From Spinellus fusiger (taxonomy: Eukaryota; Mucoromycota; Mucoromycetes; Mucorales; Phycomycetaceae), in NCBI GenBank assembly GCA_025094145.1, contig JALLLS010000002.1, forward strand, positions 930,001-994,000: a stretch of 64,000 bases of DNA, read 5' to 3'. Below the pieces are notes generated by a model that did no database searches, had not been told where the DNA came from, and saw only the letters and a list, made by a program, of their open reading frames with translations. The first letter of the stretch is position 1, and the number at the start of each line of letters is the position of its first letter. Positions 23,065 through 34,459 of this stretch are shown here, one piece after another. Made by a program: the position numbers and the translations under genes.

Positions 23065-26000
23065 ATGAAAACATCGTTCAAGGCAAGAACATTCAGACAT
23101 GAACATAAAAAGGAGAAGAAACACCCCTCATTAACTTCCTCCATGTCTTTACTATTCTAGTTTTCAAACTTGTGTGGTACTGTCTATACAGGTGGAAATC
23201 TGATATTCACTCCGGATGGCCACTCTGTGCTTAGTGCAGTAGGCAACCGAGTCTCTGTATTTGACTTGGTCAAGTAAGCATCCCATGTCTTGTTTCTTGT
23301 TTCTTGTTTCCTGTTTTTTTGTACTGATTATGGAGACACTAATAGCAACAAGTCTTACACTCTGCCTATGGATATGCGCAAGAATATTGTTGCCATGGCA
23401 CTCTCACCTCAGGCGTCTCTTCTTATTACTGTAGACCAAGGTGATGATTAAGCAGGCACCTTTGCTCATTCACTCTCTCTCTCTCTAAAGAAGAAAAAGA
23501 ATCCTAAACTTACTCCTTTCTTTTTTATTATTATGACCATGACCATGACTCAACAGACGGACACGCTCTTCTCATCAACTTCCCTCGACGTGTTGTTCTT
23601 CACCACTTCAACTTCAAGGCAAAAGTACGAGCCATCCAATTCAGCCCTGATGGAAAGCATTTCGCCGTGACACATGGAAAACACACACAAGTATGGAAGA
23701 CACCTGGATTTACTCGTGAATTCTCGCCTTTTATTCTTCACAATACCTACACGGGCCACTACGATGATATTGTGAATATTACATGGAGTTCAGATTGCAA
23801 GTGAGTCTTTCTTTCTTGTGTAGGAGGGAGGGAGGCTGATATTGGGTGTATAGACATTTCATGACGAGTTCCAAGGACATGAGCATCCGTATCTACTCTG
23901 TTGATCCTCAGTCTAATTATACTCCTCCTGTGCTGACAGGACACAGAGATGCTGTTGTGGGTGCATGGTTCTCAAAGGATAAGAAAAGTGTAAGTGCAGT
24001 GACAAGCCTATAGAAAGAAAAGAACGGAGAAAGAACGGAGAAATAATGGGCTTTTTATATAGATTTACTCTGTGAGTAGAGACGGAGCACTGTTCCATTG
24101 GAAGTACAGCACCTACACTGATCTCAAAGGACTCACTCCTGAAGACATGGAAGTGGATGATGGAGAAGAGTGGGTGGATAAATTCAAATGGAGAGTGGCC
24201 AAGAAACACTTTTTCATGCAAGCACCAGCAAAAGTCAAATCATGCGAATTCTTTGCTCCAAGCCAATTGCTAGTGGTTGGTTTCTCCAGTGGTGTCTTTG
24301 GCTTGTATGAAGTCCCAAGCTTCAATGCAATTCATACACTGAGGTAACTTACTTTGCTGGATCTTACCTACCAACAGGAGTTCTACACACCAAAAAGAAA
24401 AAAGAAAAAAGTAACATCTATGTCTTTTTTTTATTTTTCGTTTAGTATCTCACAAAAGAACATTGACACTGTCACTATCAACCGCACAGGTGAATGGTTG
24501 GCGTTTGGTTCTTCCAAACTAGGCCAGTTGCTTGTATGGGAATGGCAGTCAGAAACTTATGTACTGAAGCAACAAGGACACTTTTACGATATGAACACTC
24601 TTTCTTATTCTTCTGACGGACAAACACTGGCTACGGGAGGGGATGATGGCAAAGTGAAAGTATGGAACACCACCTCCGGTTTTTGCTATGTTACCTTTAG
24701 TGATCATAAGAGTGGTGTAAGTGCAGTTGAATTCACTAAACAGGGCCAAGTCCTCTTTTCTGCCAGTTTGGATGGTACTGTGCGTGCCTTTGATCTTGTA
24801 CGCTATCGTAACTTCAGAACCTTCACCAGTCCCAACCCTGTTCAGTTCAGCTCTTTAGCCGTGGATCCTAGTGGTGATATTGTCTGTGCAGGCACATTGG
24901 ACACATTTGAGATTTACGTGTGGAGTGTACAGACTGGCAAATTGTTGGATATTCTTGCTGGTCATGAAGGACCTGTCAGTGCTCTTGCCTTTTCTCCTTC
25001 TGACATGCTACTTGCTAGTGCTAGCTGGGATCGTACAGCAAGAACATGGGATGTGTTTGGACGCACAAAGATTGTTGAGCCCTTGCCTCATCAGACAGAA
25101 GTATTGGCAGTGGCGTTCCGTCCTGATGGCAAACATCTTGCTACAGCCACCCTGGATGGTCAGATCAGTTTCTGGCATGCGGAGGATGCTAAACTCCTCT
25201 CCACCCTGGATGGTCGTAAAGATATTTCTGGCGGTCGTAAACAAAACGATCGTACAACAGCTGAAAATGCAGCCTCCGGAAAGGCCTTTCACTCTCTTTG
25301 CTACACTGCCGATGGATCCAGCATTATTGGTGGTGGTAGCAGCAAATATATTTGTATCTATGACATCGACACCAGTGTGCTTGTAAAGAAGTTTCAGATC
25401 TCTGAGAACCTTTGTTTGGACGGAACTCAAGAAATCCTCAACTCAAAGAAGATGACAGAGTATGGAAGTATAGAAGAGATGGAGTCGGAGGAAGAGTCTG
25501 ATCTGGAAGACCGATTGGACAATACATTGCCAGGCACACAATCTGGGGATTTGTCAGTGCGCCGTACACGCCCAGAGGCTAAATCCAAGGCAGTGCGCTT
25601 CTCACCCACAGGCTCTGCATGGGCAGCAGCTACTACAGACGGTCTTTTGATTTACTCATTGGATGATGCCATTATGTTTGATCCATTTGATTTAGAGATT
25701 GACATTACACCAGAGAGTGTGATGGAGACACTGGAAGAGAAAGAATATCTAAAGGCACTCTGCATGGCCTTCCGCCTCAATGAAAAGGCCATACTGCATA
25801 CTGTGTTTGAGGGCATTCCACCAGACTCTGTTGACTTAGTAGCCCGTGGAATGCCAGAAAAGTACCTACAGAAGTTGCTTCAATTTGTGGGTGTGCATAT
25901 GGAGACAAGTCCTCATATTGAGTTCCACTTGATATGGGTGACAAGTATTATGACAGCCCATGGTAGATATTTGAAGCAGCACCGTGGTGAATTCCAGTCT

Positions 26001-26201
26001 GTGTTTAGAACACTGCACAAGGGTGTAAATCGTGTGCGCGATGATATCTCCAGTCTGTAAGTGAATCTGTAAAAGAAAAGGGAGATACAGTTGCTTACAT
26101 CTTTTTGTTATGTTGATAGGTGCGATACAAACACTTATACACTCAAATATCTTCTCAGTCAACAACAATTAACTACAAAAGCAGATGTAATGGTAGAATA
26201 G
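23065..26201 (+). CDS. PWP2: PWP2, WD40 protein of the U3 snoRNP (UTP-B)
   Basis: Component of the small-subunit processome needed for 18S pre-rRNA processing in the nucleolus. Eight exons: 23065-23082, 23161-23273, 23346-23440, 23557-23800, 23854-23989, 24063-24343, 24446-26056, 26120-26201; 859 aa. The start MKTSFK|FSNLCGTVY matches the family N-terminus. Two WD40 propellers follow, for example GHYDDIVNITWSSD, TGHRDAVVGAWFS, AGHEGPVSALAFSPS, SASWDRTARTWD. An acidic stretch (SIEEMESEEESDLED) precedes the C-terminal Utp12 domain (KEYLKALCMAFRLNEK). It ends in LCDTNTYTLKYL, as in other PWP2 proteins. Intron 1 begins with GC (AAG|GCAAGA). Length is slightly below yeast PWP2 (923 aa). Element B ends 128 bases before the ATG. 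Confidence 0.95.
23083..23160 (+). other. GC-AG intron 1 of PWP2
   Basis: 78-base intron with donor AAG|GCAAGA and acceptor TTCTAG. It is needed to join MKTSFK to FSNL, the conserved PWP2 start. No GT donor is available at that position. Confidence 0.75.
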
Positions 26202-26367
26202 AAATGCCTTGTTTATCTGTTTTTTTTCTTTCTTTCTGTATAATAAACTATAACTACTTGACAAACGACATGTTTTTCTTTAAATAATATGATGATAATA
26301 ATAATAATAATAATAAATAAAAATAAAAATAAAAAAAGAATGGTATTCCTATAGCCAATGTGTTTGT

Positions 26368-27324
26368 TTATTCAGTATCCATGCTCTCGAATGTTGATGT
26401 ATTGTATTCTGACAAGGATCTCTCTGTGCTGTCTAATCCCATGGTGTGGTCTTCTGGCTGCTCAGTGTGCACTGGGTTGACTTCATCCGTGCCCTTGTCC
26501 TGTTCTACCAGTGCTAATTCCATGGGTATTGATGCCTATTCAATGTCAATACTAGTCTCTCACAGCCACCATTCCACTTTACTTGTACTAAATCATCATA
26601 GAGCTTATCAAATCTATCGAGTTTCTCCTGTGCCTTTCGATTCTCTTTAATGAGTTTGATACGTTCTGCCTGTAACTTCTCCTGCTGTTCTTTTAAACTA
26701 TAGAAATGAGCAAAAAGGGGGGTATCATTGGATCCATGTACTTTAACCGTGCTTCATGCTCAAACTTCAATCGATTGATCATCAACGCGTGTGGATTGTA
26801 ACTCTCTTTATAGTGAGAAGGTGCTGTTCTATCAAACTCCTCCAGTGATATCAAATCAACATTTTGATAAACAGAACTACAGGAACAAGACAGACACACT
26901 TGTAAATATATAGGAACGTGGGCTTATTGGATTGTCTGTCTTACCGGAAATCCCTGCACTTTACTATCTCCTCTAACAAGTGGCGTTTTTCATACATGAC
27001 ATTCTGAAGACCAATCTGTCGTTCATCCATGGCTGTTTTTGCTTCTGCTGTAGATTGTTTACTGATACGAGTCGATCCAAATGCACGGGTATGCAAGTCC
27101 ATGATTTTATCAATGGTTTTGAGCAGGACGAGGCCCTTTTCTCCTTCGAGCACATCTTCAGAGAGTGTTCCCTAGTACAGACATGAGTGTTTATTTCCAT
27201 GGCCAGAGAAGGAAAGAAACCCCCGTACTGTTATTCTGCATTTCAGTTGATCTACTATGAATGACTGGAGTTCTTCAGATGCCTCTATAATGGAGCGTAA
27301 TGGCGATATATCAAGAGCAGACAT
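26368..27324 (-). CDS. THO complex subunit 5-like protein (short)
   Basis: Probable subunit of the THO/TREX mRNA export complex. Five exons: 27324-27229, 27171-26945, 26876-26742, 26697-26583, 26535-26368; 246 aa. The core reads YEKRHLLEEIVKCRDFR then VDLISLEEFDRTAPSHY and HALMINRLKFEHEARL, matching THOC5 (YEKNHL..EI..C..F, I.LVSLEEF...AP, H.L...RL..EL..R). A coiled coil follows (LKEQQEKLQAERIKLIKEN), then a short acidic tail ending STFESMDTE. Animal THOC5 is nearly three times longer; only the N-terminal half is present here, a form seen in fungi. It lies tail-to-tail with PWP2, 166 bases apart, and is divergent from the SHO1-like gene. Confidence 0.85.
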
Positions 27325-28394
27325 GGTAGAATGAGAGAGGCAAGCAGGTGTGATTTTTATTTTCTCTTAGTATTAAAAAGAGAGAGAGAGAGAGAAATAG
27401 GCGGTGTGTGACATGAATTCCTTGTCACGCACTGTAGAGGGTGTTTCTGTGCTATTTTATAATGGACAGTGAATGCAAGTGGAGGGATTGACATTGGAGA
27501 ATAGATTTGGCAGGAGGAAATAAGACACTGAATCATAAAACAATAGTGTTAGTGATTGGTGGATGATTGTTTATTATTATAGAATAGGGTATAGATAAAG
27601 GGGGAGGGGATATTCCTATGAGTTCACTCTTATTGCACTAGAACTCATTCCGGTGGTGGCGGATCAAAACAGACTTGGGAACAGACTGCTCTCCTTCATG
27701 CCCTGAGATACTTTAACTTTGTAAAGACATTTGGATTTTTATTTTCCTTTCTTGCTATTGTTTTGTCTCCTATCTACTGGAGCACATTGGTACATCATTC
27801 TCTTGTTATTCTATTTTATTTTATTTTTTTAAAAAAAATAGTATTTATCAGTCAAATGTATAATCCATACATTTTCATATTTCTTTTTTTCTATCTGTTA
27901 CTATGGATACACTGCTAAAAAAAAAGAAAAGAAAAGAAAAGAAAAGAGAAAAGACCCTTGTGAATAAACAACTTTTTTCTTCTTTCTTTTTCTTATCTTC
28001 TTATTTTCTTATTTTTTTATTCTCGTATACACTGCTAATCACCCATTCCACTCCAATGGAACCCAAACAAACTTAGTTTGCTGCTGTTGTACTCCTATTC
28101 CCTGTGTTGGTTGTCATGTCAATGTATTTCTTGGAAATAGAACGGGGCTGCTTTTTATATATTATTTTAGCTTGTACGGAGGGTTGAATTATAGAATGCA
28201 CGTGGGAAAGACTACTTCACCTATTTGTGTTATGCTTAACAACATTGAATGGATGATTGGTTCCCTTTAGAGAGAATTAGAGAGAATATAAATGTAAGAA
28301 CATTTGGATTCTTTTCTTTTTTTTTTACTGGATTTGATTTCCAAACACTTTAAAAAAAAAACTCAACACCTCTTTACGTATCTTCAATTCTTCA
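27325..28394. promoter_or_regulatory. Divergent gap between THOC5-like and SHO1-like genes
   Basis: 1.07 kb carrying both promoters. Homopurine AGAGAG near 27380, A/T tracts at 27820-28020 and a poly(A/T) region just before the SHO1-like ATG are visible. No exon, RNA gene or mobile element recognised. Confidence 0.4.
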
Positions 28395-29698
28395 ATGAGC
28401 AATTACCGACTTTGCTCTCTCTCTGTGTTTAGCTGTACTCTTGCCTTTGTAAGTAGTGCCTAATTGAAATGAAGAAGATGAAGAAAAGGGAACACTATGT
28501 GTAGAGTGTGCATAGAATTTAAATATACACAATACATTCTCTTTTATCTATTTATCTTTATCTTTATTTATTTTTATTTTTGTCTTTATTTATTTTTATT
28601 TATTACAACCATAGATTGGGTGGTTAGTGACATTTACTGGTCTTTGTACTGTCAGTCACTCGATCCAGGCTCTGTCTTGGTGCACTGTTGTTTTTGAATT
28701 CATTCTTCTGCTGTTTGTCCTTACAGTCATCTTCTCAGAATCAACTGCCACTTACCATCTCACAGTAAGAAGAACATGTTGGGCTATTCTATCCATAAGA
28801 GTAACTCAATGCCTATGGGTGTGTATTCATTAGATCCTATCTCTGATTGTCCTCAGCTTTCCTTATGGCATTGATGAGATAAAGGCACGTATTCTTACAG
28901 GGCATCCTGCTTTGGTAACCTCCAGTGCAGGTTATATTGTATTGATGATAGCAAAGGTAGGCATGGCTCTTATAAAGAATAGGTGGATCCATACAGAGAA
29001 AGAGAAAGAAGAAAAAAAACTGACCCAAACACCATCCTTAAACAACAGTTTTCTTGGATCTTCTTGTTTGGAATCCAGAAAGACACTTCTTGCTTCTATC
29101 CTCTGAAGGAATATTCGCCCTACTCTCTTGATAACCATTCGTATGATACAGTTGTATTAAGTCTTCCCAATGCCACTACAACCACCACAGCATCAACGGT
29201 AGCAGTAGGAGCAGGACAGAAATCCCATTACTCGCATCCCATTTCTACTCAATTGTCTTATCCACATCCTGTAATGTCGAAGAATGGATGTCCTTCTTTG
29301 AATGCATATCCCAATGCCTCCTTCCATCCTGTAATGCAGAACAATCATAATGTTTGTCACAGAGAAGAGAACAGGATAATGTCTTCTTTTTGCTCAAGTT
29401 ATAACATTCCTGTTGTAGCTCTTCATGCATGTAAGTAGTATTCAGTGCCTCTGTAGAATTCTAATATCTCATCTCTATGCATAGACACTGCTAATCCAGA
29501 AGATCCTCATGAATTGTCTTTTGATAAGGGAGAACGCTTTAATGTACAAACACGGCAAGGCAATTGGTGGAAAGCACAAAAGGAAAATGGCAGTATTGGT
29601 ATGATTCCAAGTAACTATGTAAGTAGAGAGTGATGTTATTCTATAAAGATGTGTTTTATTTATTTATTATTTTATAGGTTGCCTTGTCTTGTAGTTAA
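28395..29698 (+). CDS. SHO1: SHO1-like membrane osmosensor with SH3 domain
   Basis: Plasma-membrane scaffold of the high-osmolarity (HOG) MAPK branch; its SH3 domain recruits the MAPKK in yeast. Six exons: 28395-28448, 28615-28764, 28834-28956, 29049-29430, 29485-29618, 29678-29698; 287 aa. Four hydrophobic helices come first: LSVFSCTLAF.IGWLVTFTGLC, WCTVVFEFILLLFVLTVIF, ILSLIVLSF and GYIVLMIAK.FSWIFLFGI. A linker rich in Thr, Ser, His and Asn follows, and then a C-terminal SH3: HAYTANPEDPHELSFDKGER, GNWWKAQKENGSIGMIPSNY, ending VALSCS. The domain order and the short C-terminal tail match Sho1. Start is the only ATG before the first helix. Confidence 0.92.
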
Positions 29699-29869
29699 TT
29701 TATAGTCCCTTGATGCTATTTATGTCAATACTAGGCAAAGACAGATGTCTGTCTTTATTTATATATTTATATATTTATAATGAATGATAGACACCATACA
29801 CTTATAGAGTGAAATGTATCTATTTTAATGTAGATAAACTCTCTTGTTCATTACTGTAATAAAGTAAAC

Positions 29870-29910
<41 letters not shown>

Positions 29911-30663
29911 GTGTTGTTGCTATGACTACGACTATGACTATGACTATTCTTTTATGCCTTGGAAACAGACTTCTTTTGGCAAGTAATGGATCATCAAAGA
30001 CTTGTTTCTACTTTCTTCTCATTGTTCGTATCTTATGGATACCGCTGTAGATACAATAGCCTACTTACTACTCCATACCATCAGACAAAAAGAGCACAGC
30101 TGTCTTTTCCACCTCTTTCTTGTTAAAGAGGAGCAATACTTGGAGGAGCTGTATTGAATTGAGCAACCAACCCACTCATCTCTTCATTGTATCTCAGCTG
30201 CAGTCTTCCATAGTGTCATGTCCTACCTCACTCTGTGACATTCTTCTTTAAGAGATTTATTTTTTTTAAAAAAAATATTTATATATTTATATTTTCTTAC
30301 AGTCATAGTATAAACACGTGATATATCTGGCAGGTGATAGAAGACACTGTTGATCCAAGCCCATACGGTATCTGGGTTTGAAATGGAAATAAGTTAGAAG
30401 TTACCGTTTTAGTGTTCGAGATAGTATTTTTTTTTACCCTACGACACAACAGCCTTTTGTGTAGTGTTTGTTTCTCTCACTTTCTAGTTAGAGAAGAGTT
30501 ATTAAGAAAACAAAACAAGAAAGTAAAATAAAATAAAATAAGAAAGAAGAGAAAGAGAAAGAAAAAGAGAGTAAAACACACACACACACACATAAGAATT
30601 CAGAAAGTACAGTCTTTTACTATCTTATTGCCTTTGCCCTAGACAGTGCCCTAGACTATTATC
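29699..30663. other. Gap with ATT triplet microsatellite
   Basis: Between two plus-strand genes. A TTA/ATT run of about 15 units lies at 29869-29911 followed by GACTAT repeats. Poly(T)/poly(A) at 30260 and a purine block with CA repeat at 30500-30592 precede the next gene. No exon seen. Confidence 0.5.
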
Positions 30664-32606
30664 ATGAGTTGGAAGGTAAGATGAATACACCTGGAGTGTC
30701 CTGTTAGGATGTTTATTTAAATGTCTATTGTTTAGGGATTTCAAAAGGTAGTGAGTCGTTTACCTCATCAAATTCTATCCAAAAAATCAGAAGGTTAGAA
30801 AGAAAGAACACATAGCTATGGAGAACAACAGAAGAGAAAAAGAGGATACAAGGGAGAGAAAGGGTTATTTCTCTTTGTATGGGTGGGTTGGAGTCAACAA
30901 AGGATTCACTTCTCTTTCTTGTAGTGACAAAAGACCCTGAGTTTGAGGAACTAGAGAAGAGGTTCTTGGAGAGCATCAAGGTGATAGAACGACTAGGAAA
31001 AGATGCTCAGCAATTCAGGGACAGTGTTGCAGGTACTGTAGATGCAACTATAGAAAAGAAGATCCTCTCTATGCACACTATGAAAAAAGAAAAGAAGGTC
31101 AGTGGATGAACTCACTCTGATCCTTTGGCTAGCTCTTGTGATGCATCAAAATGCCATGGCTTCTTTTGTTGCTATTATCTATGACAGTAATATTGGGAGA
31201 GAAGTAGCAGAAGGAACCATCCAAAAGAGATTCCAGCAGACATCCGGACTTGCTACTCAAGCTACACATGATGCTGAGGCTGCTATGGCTTATTGTAGAG
31301 ATGAGGTCCTTCCTGAGCTTGTAAGTGTGTCTAAAGCATGAAGCATTGGCATGACTTGAACTTCCACTAAAATACACACAACAATACATTAGGATACTGT
31401 AGATAGAGATGTGGTTCGACCTGCTCTTGAACTCCTGGAAATCTACAAGAAGATCCAAAAGACAATCATCAAACGACAGCATAAACTGATTGATTATGAT
31501 CGCTTCCGTCTAAGTCTTACAAAGTTAAAGGTCAAAGAAACAAGAACGTTCAGTGAAGAGAAAGAAGTGTTCAAGGTAAAAAAAACAAAAACAAAAAAAA
31601 CAAGGGTCAAATCCCTCCATCCAGTGTGATATCTCATGCTACAGACAAGTTGGAAGCAAAGTTAGAAACAGCCACAGAAGACTACAACTACCTGAACAAT
31701 ATGTTGAAGCAGGAATTGCCCCTACTATTCTACCACAAGAGTCAATTCATTCTTCCTGTATTTAACAACTTCTACAACATGCAGACAAAGATCTATGGGA
31801 TTATCTATGCTCGCTGCTATGAGTTGGTGAATGCCAACAGCCAACACCTTGTGACGCATGCCATGCCCCTCCTAGAAGGATTTGAATGGCGACGGACACA
31901 AAGGGACGTGCGCCATGAGATGGAGACAATGGATATATTAAAATCAGGAGGAAAGGTCTGGTTAGCAGGTAAACAGCAACAAAAGGACCAACAACAACAG
32001 TGAAGGAATTGACATGATTTCCTGTATGTGTGTGTGTGTGTGTGTGTGTTTTTTTTTTAGCTTCAGGGGGAAGCAACAGTTCAAAGTTGACATTGCAAGA
32101 ACGAGCTGCCCTGCGTGAAAAAGAAAAGGGCAATGAAGCGTCATTAGCAGCAGGGTACAGCTACCCATCACCTCCTCCTGCCTATGGTGCACCAGGAATG
32201 AACACTGAAAGGACATCTTTCCAGGCACCCAAAACATCGCTGCTCTCTTCTCATACACCTGCGGCCTCACCATTGCCAGGAGGATCAAGCGTATTGGCTC
32301 CACAGTCTCAAGGGTCTTTTGTATTGGCGTTGTATGATTATCAAGCACAGGCAGAGGGCGACTTAACATTCAGAAAGGATGACAAAATAGAACTCATTGA
32401 AAGAACAGCAGATACCAATGATTGGTGGACAGGTCGACTGAGAGGTGTGACGGGTGTGTTTCCTGGTAAGCTTTTCTTCTTTTGTTGGATGAGGGGAGGT
32501 GTATTTCCCACGTAAAGACACTATATTCATATCACCGTCTGTTTTCTATTGTGTTTTATTTTTATTTATTTATTTTAAAAAAGGTAATTATGTAAAGACC
32601 CTTTGA
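30664..32606 (+). CDS. BAR-SH3 protein, amphiphysin family (Hob1/Rvs167)
   Basis: Membrane-curving protein that links endocytic vesicle scission to actin. Eight exons: 30664-30675, 30736-30793, 30925-31032, 31133-31320, 31393-31575, 31650-31968, 32061-32465, 32584-32606; 431 aa. The first exon encodes MSWK, then GFQKVVSRLPHQ, the amphipathic helix region. The BAR domain covers about residues 20-250, with VMHQNAMASFVAIIYDSNIG, KLIDYDRFRLSLTKLKVK, LETATEDYNYLNNMLKQELP and FYNMQTKIYGIIYARCYE. A Pro/Ser/Ala-rich linker follows, then an SH3 domain: ALYDYQAQAEGDLTFRKDDK, NDWWTGRLRGVTGVFPGNYV. The intron after EEKEVFK ends with a distal AAG acceptor. It resembles Hob1/Rvs167 in order and size. Confidence 0.93.
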
Positions 32607-33083
32607 TGTATATAAATAAAAAGAAGGAAATCCACAATATCACTGGTATGCATGCATGACTATAGACGAGTATCCATGTGTATGTATGTTATAGAGAGGA
32701 GTCTATAGAGGAGAATAAAGATGCAGAATTAAGTTATGCACAACAACAGTACATTACATAATGGAAAATAGACATCCTACTGAATCACTACCATCATCAC
32801 TATCATAATAAAGCCATTGGAATTGTACAGTGCTATTTAAAACAAAGAACAGGTTACTGTGGGGTTTAATTGTAGACATAAAGCCCAGCACAGAAGAATC
32901 TTATTGGACTAGTCATCGGGTCTAGCATAAAGACATCCTACTGCATGATTGTACTAGGAATTCAGAAGAGTGGACTCTGTTCTGTGTATCCAAGACATAG
33001 AGTGGTGGGGGTTTTGCCTTAGTATTGACAGTTGTAAACTGAAAAGAATAGAATAGAATATCCTTTTTTTATTGTTATTATTA
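32607..33083. other. Tail-to-tail gap
   Basis: 3' flanks of the BAR gene and of the small minus-strand gene. AATAAA-like signals occur near 32615 and 32713. No coding exon seen. Confidence 0.5.
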
Positions 33084-33484
33084 TTAAATGTTTTGCATAT
33101 CTCTATGAACATAATTCTGTGGAGATGGGACAGCATGAAGTGTATGACCTAGTCTATAGTGCTTGCTCTGCTCTTCTTCTTTGGAATGAGACGAGTCTCC
33201 TAAAGGTACCTTGTGCTCACTATGAGTAGTAGGTATAGCAGTAGTGGTGGCATTCTCTGCTGAATATACTTCATTATCTTGCACATCAACAGTACCATGT
33301 CCCGTTGAACATGCTTCTGGATGAAGTTGTGCTTTTTTAGATCTGTCCCATTCATGCTGACCAAATGGAATGACTGGAGGTCTCCAAGGGGCTTAATGAT
33401 ACATGAACTTAGTGGATTATTACGCTTATTTGATTTACCTTCATTAACATTCAATGGATCCTTCGTTTGGTGATGATGTGTCAT
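33084..33484 (-). CDS. Small hypothetical protein, two exons
   Basis: I do not recognise this protein. Exons 33484-33439 and 33391-33084 join through a 47-base intron with GTAAAT and a TTAAG acceptor to give 117 aa. It begins MTHHHQTKDPLNVNE, continues APWRPPVIPFGQHEWDRSKK, and ends PQNYVHRDMQNI. It is rich in His, Ser and Thr and predicted disordered, with no membrane helix or signal peptide. Support comes from the continuous frame over 300 bases, reasonable splice sites and a conserved-looking Pro/Trp block. A 5' UTR reading frame or a decayed gene are alternatives. Confidence 0.5.
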
Positions 33485-34459
33485 AATATCAATAATAAGA
33501 ATATCAATAATAGGAAAAAAAAGGTAAATAACTACTATCGAGTGAATCGATGTGTGTTTATTACACACTCTATCCCAACCCATGATGTCATGGTATGTTC
33601 ATTCTGTCATAGTAAGGTACTATTCATTCACCTATACGCACACATCACCCAAACATTTGATCATTGGCTCTAGTCATTGGTAACAAAATGAATCTCCTTT
33701 GTATTTATGTAATGTTCCTAAACATTATAGAATTATAGAAATTAAGATCATTTTCAAGCAAGGTGTTTTTTTTTCTCTCTTCTAATTTCTTATGGATACT
33801 TTCTATTTGCAATCTTTGGTTTAGCAGCTTAACTTATTCTGAACACCATGTAGGGTTGTAGAATCAAACTCTGAATTGCACCAATAAGGCGCCTTTCCTT
33901 GCTTATAATCACAACAATTGAATGCATGAATGCAAAGTAAAATAACAATAATAATAGAGAATACACACCAGTTTCCAAAGACTACTCTTGAAGAATTCTA
34001 CTTCTCAAGTCTCTTGGTACATTGACTATATTTATACTTGACCAGTCATCTGTACCAAGAAAAGAACAACACTCCACTGTATAGGGCAAAAGATGTCTTT
34101 TAAGCTGTAGACTAATACAAGTGCATGGTCACTAAGATCAAAAATATAGTCAAGAATAAATCCAATTTTATCAAGTACAATGGTATGACAGAAAGAAGGA
34201 AAGAAAAGAGAGATCTTTTTTATCCTACATCTTTTGGAAATAGCCCTGTATATTGTGCTGTGGCTGAAGACATACTATTTTGTAATATTTCTTGTCCATT
34301 GATTATTATTAAAAGCAGTTGTACAATACATATATCTTGTGGTTTTATATTAGGGTTTCTGGAACATGTACATTTACTCTAATAGTAATGCAAATCACTA
34401 AAGAAGACAAATGCCTCTCATACCAGTGTGTGATTTGTAAGAAAGAAACAAGAAGGATT
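33485..34459. other. AT-rich gap
   Basis: Promoter of the small unknown gene and 3' flank of the MFS gene. Open frames here are short and show no family signature. No repeats of note. Confidence 0.5.

Noticed and set aside
31576..31604. A 29-base ultrashort intron in the BAR-SH3 gene
   Set aside because: It keeps frame but adds 15 residues not seen in the family; a 74-base intron ending at 31649 gives the exact family spacing (VFK-LEAKLE).
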